6,085 nucleotides of DNA from Chitinophaga pinensis (GTDB lineage: Bacteria; Planctomycetota; Phycisphaerae; Phycisphaerales; SM1A02), in NCBI GenBank assembly GCA_943329105.2, contig CALQCP020000156.1, forward strand, positions 1 to 6,085, given 5' to 3'. The notes under the pieces are model-generated. The model was not told the origin of the DNA. It saw only the letters and a list, made by a program, of their open reading frames with translations, and made no database searches. Each line of letters begins with the position of its first letter. Position 1 is the first letter of the stretch. This document shows positions 5,301 through 6,085 of the stretch, one piece after another. A program made the translations under genes and the position numbers.

Positions 5301-6085
5301 CAGAGCCCATCGCAATGCGTTCGAACCCTTCTTCGCGCAAGATGCTGGCTACTTGCAGTTCATCGTGCGGCGCGCGTGGCGCGTGCAGTAACGCCACCGC
5401 TGCATGGCGAAATCCAGCAGCGCGTGCGCGACGAGCTTCACTCCGGACATGTGCCTCATCAAGAGCCACGGTGACACTTCCATCCGCTCCTCGGCGACCA
5501 CGAACACTGAAGACACCGCGCACAACGGTTGGCGGCAAGCGTGGTACCAAGTCAAACAATCCCAGACGCTGTTGTGTACCGATGGCAAACAATCCCTCCA
5601 AGCCTTCATTGACGAATGCAGCGACCGGATCGGTGTTGCCCTCAAGTAGGGCGTTGGTTCCGCGTGTGGTTCCCACGCGTAGTTCCAGCGCACCAAGCGG
5701 CATTCCGGGCGGAGTTCCGGACATCAGTCGCGCTGCGAGCACCGGCGCTTCTTCGCCAGATTTCAAGTCGAAGCAGGTCGAATCGGTTTCTGCGGGCGAA
5801 TCAACTCCTCCCGGCGAATTCTGTCCTGCAGACTGGCTAGTCCATGGAATGGTTGCTACAAAGCAGTCGTTCGTGCCGTACGCGTGCAACACCGGATATT
5901 CCGAGCCGTCCGCAGTCACCACGGTCATCCCGATCAGTGCTGGCGTCGCCCAAGGGGGCAGGGCGGTCAATCGGTACTGGGGATGAGCCGTCCCGGTAGT
6001 TGTGGAACTGCCAACGCGTGTTGCCAGCGTTCGCACCCGTCCGTCCGTCAAGATCTTGATTCTGCGCCGCGTTCCATCCGGGGCA
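2350..6085 (-). CDS. 5-oxoprolinase-type ATP-dependent hydrolase, fused HyuA-HyuB (5' end beyond right edge)
   Basis: An open frame of 1244 complete codons plus stop, still open at the right edge, so the true start and the N-terminal DxGGTFTD ATP motif are missing. A TTG at 6051 is in frame but is unlikely to be the start, because the preceding codons read 'PDGTRRRIKI', which fits the family N-terminus. Numbering from that TTG, the HyuA half runs to about 716. It shows 'GTTRGTNALLE' (127-137), 'LLSGPAMG' (312-319), 'ITFDMGGTSTDV' (336-347), 'AAGGGSI' (379-385), 'GPESAGAHPGPACYGYGG' (396-413) and 'VFGGAGGQHG' (493-502). The HyuB half runs from about 717 to the end, with 'SVNIKDRLDFSCGI' (742-755), 'APNVPVHLG' (766-774), 'HHAEIGGIRPGSMPP' (832-846), 'GNLNAP' (984-989), 'ASQGTMNNV' (1073-1081), 'GGGAGA' (1095-1100), 'HMTNTRLTDPE' (1113-1123) and 'TPGGGAWG' (1221-1228). 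Its length and colinearity match the eukaryotic OPLAH type (about 1288 residues), which opens 5-oxoproline to glutamate using ATP. Hydantoinase-like substrates remain possible. An insertion of about 80 residues (about 15-95) precedes GTTRGTN. No signal peptide can be judged. Confidence 0.94.
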   Translation of the reverse strand, partial: APDGTRRRIKILTDGRVRTLATRVGSSTTTGTAHPQYRLTALPPWATPALIGMTVVTADGSEYPVLHAYGTNDCFVATIPWTSQSAGQNSPGGVDSPAETDSTCFDLKSGEEAPVLAARLMSGTPPGMPLGALELRVGTTRGTNALLEGNTDPVAAFVNEGLEGLFAIGTQQRLGLFDLVPRLPPTVVRGVFSVRGRRGADGSVTVALDEAHVRSEARRARAAGFRHAAVALLHAPRAPHDELQVASILREEGFERIAMGSAVASIPILLARGQTAAVDAALSSAVHGLFARIAATLPRAQMYAANSAGGVSDIAHYRPKDSLLSGPAMGCAAARTALALAGVEQAITFDMGGTSTDVAGVDRSGIAMRGTSTVSGITIASPAIDVHSVAAGGGSICRATVDGLFVGPESAGAHPGPACYGYGGPLTVTDVNLLLGRLPERMASLPLHRAAAEQAADREAMSSGRDRFTMLREFLALANEHMASAVRAVTEVQGHDPRAFTLAVFGGAGGQHGCAVAEALGIAHVVVLPHAGFVSGEGALTAPRQAIATVPFRAALGDGHALRAALQEVTATAHKGLKDAGNAACLTRATAVVRSPGQAGTIDVELPIDGGEFTAADIRARFVDRFRAMFGRDPGSADPEVEEVRAVVAVVPPTGMMDAAVRTVLKLDGAGITDEQRLLPGVMVDGPALIVEPGATIVIDTGWQASMEASGVLNIVRTSAVANITVLPMDVVAARCTAIASWMAAILSRSARSVNIKDRLDFSCGILTADGKLCANAPNVPVHLGALGACVRSIAALRAIEPGEVILTNHPAFGGSHLPDITVVRAVHDDAGRRIAYVAARAHHAEIGGIRPGSMPPDARTLAEEGVVFPPMRVALGGALDEAALRHALATAPYPSRDPDLNCDDVRAAIAALDAGATAFTGLARAIGSDALTAAIDALLARSATRTRSVAARVPATGFARTELLDDGTPICVRIDRTPNGLRIDFTGSGSVHSGNLNAPIAVVRSAVLYALRVLAGMDEALDEHRAPLNEGFLEPVELVIPRGLLNPEFHADPTRCPAVFAGNTETSQRVVDAVLGAFGVAAASQGTMNNVVIANQDFSIFETLGGGAGAISTAAGTDAVHVHMTNTRLTDPETMELRSPVVLERLAIRHGSGGIGAHHGGAGMIRRIRVLAPCDVCFAAQRRTHGPSGTTGGGDGVPGLQRILRADGSKVELPGICTAHLAPGDAFEVETPGGGAWGSAVAR

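Noticed and set aside
1..6085. Defence system, CRISPR array, toxin-antitoxin pair, mobile element or biosynthetic cluster
   Set aside because: No regularly spaced repeats, transposase, integrase, nuclease or small paired genes are seen. All coding space is taken by four recognisable housekeeping-type genes on both strands.

Overview
The window looks like bacterial chromosomal DNA of moderately high GC (judged by eye, not counted). It is densely coded and holds four protein-coding genes. I see no rRNA, tRNA, CRISPR array, insertion sequence or phage gene. The lineage is uncertain. A single-chain HyuA-HyuB oxoprolinase with a 'GTTRGTNALLE' segment and an HHAEIGG motif, a small stand-alone DUF3553 protein, a YmdB homologue with GDH in place of GNH, and the lack of clear Shine-Dalgarno sequences together remind me of Planctomycetota, perhaps Phycisphaerae. 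That is recollection and inference, not something the sequence proves.

Layout. (1) Minus strand, 720 down past position 1: the N-terminal 240 codons of an ABC1/AarF/UbiB-family atypical kinase, cut by the left edge. (2) Minus strand, 1388 to 759: a 209-residue protein whose N-terminus is a DUF3553 / UvrD-PcrA-tail-like domain, 38 bp upstream of gene 1 and probably co-transcribed with it. (3) 1389-1536: a 148-bp divergent intergenic region holding short repeats and a possible start-proximal -10 element. (4) Plus strand, 1537-2343: a complete YmdB/TIGR00282 metallophosphoesterase. (5) Minus strand, 2350 to beyond 6085: a very long 5-oxoprolinase-type protein in which HyuA-like and HyuB-like halves are fused. 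It converges on ymdB with only 6 bp between the stop codons and is cut at its N-terminus by the right edge.

Functionally these look like housekeeping genes of separate pathways: quinone/lipid-linked kinase-like function, possible RNA-polymerase or nucleic-acid contact, 2',3'-cyclic nucleotide turnover, and ATP-dependent 5-oxoproline or related cyclic amide/imide hydrolysis. They do not form one obvious system, and I do not find an undescribed multi-gene system. The points most worth a second look are the roughly 80-residue insertion in the oxoprolinase, the Asn-to-Asp change in the catalytic GNH motif of YmdB, the stand-alone DUF3553 protein with its conserved-looking helical C-terminal part, and two related hairpins at the convergent gene ends.
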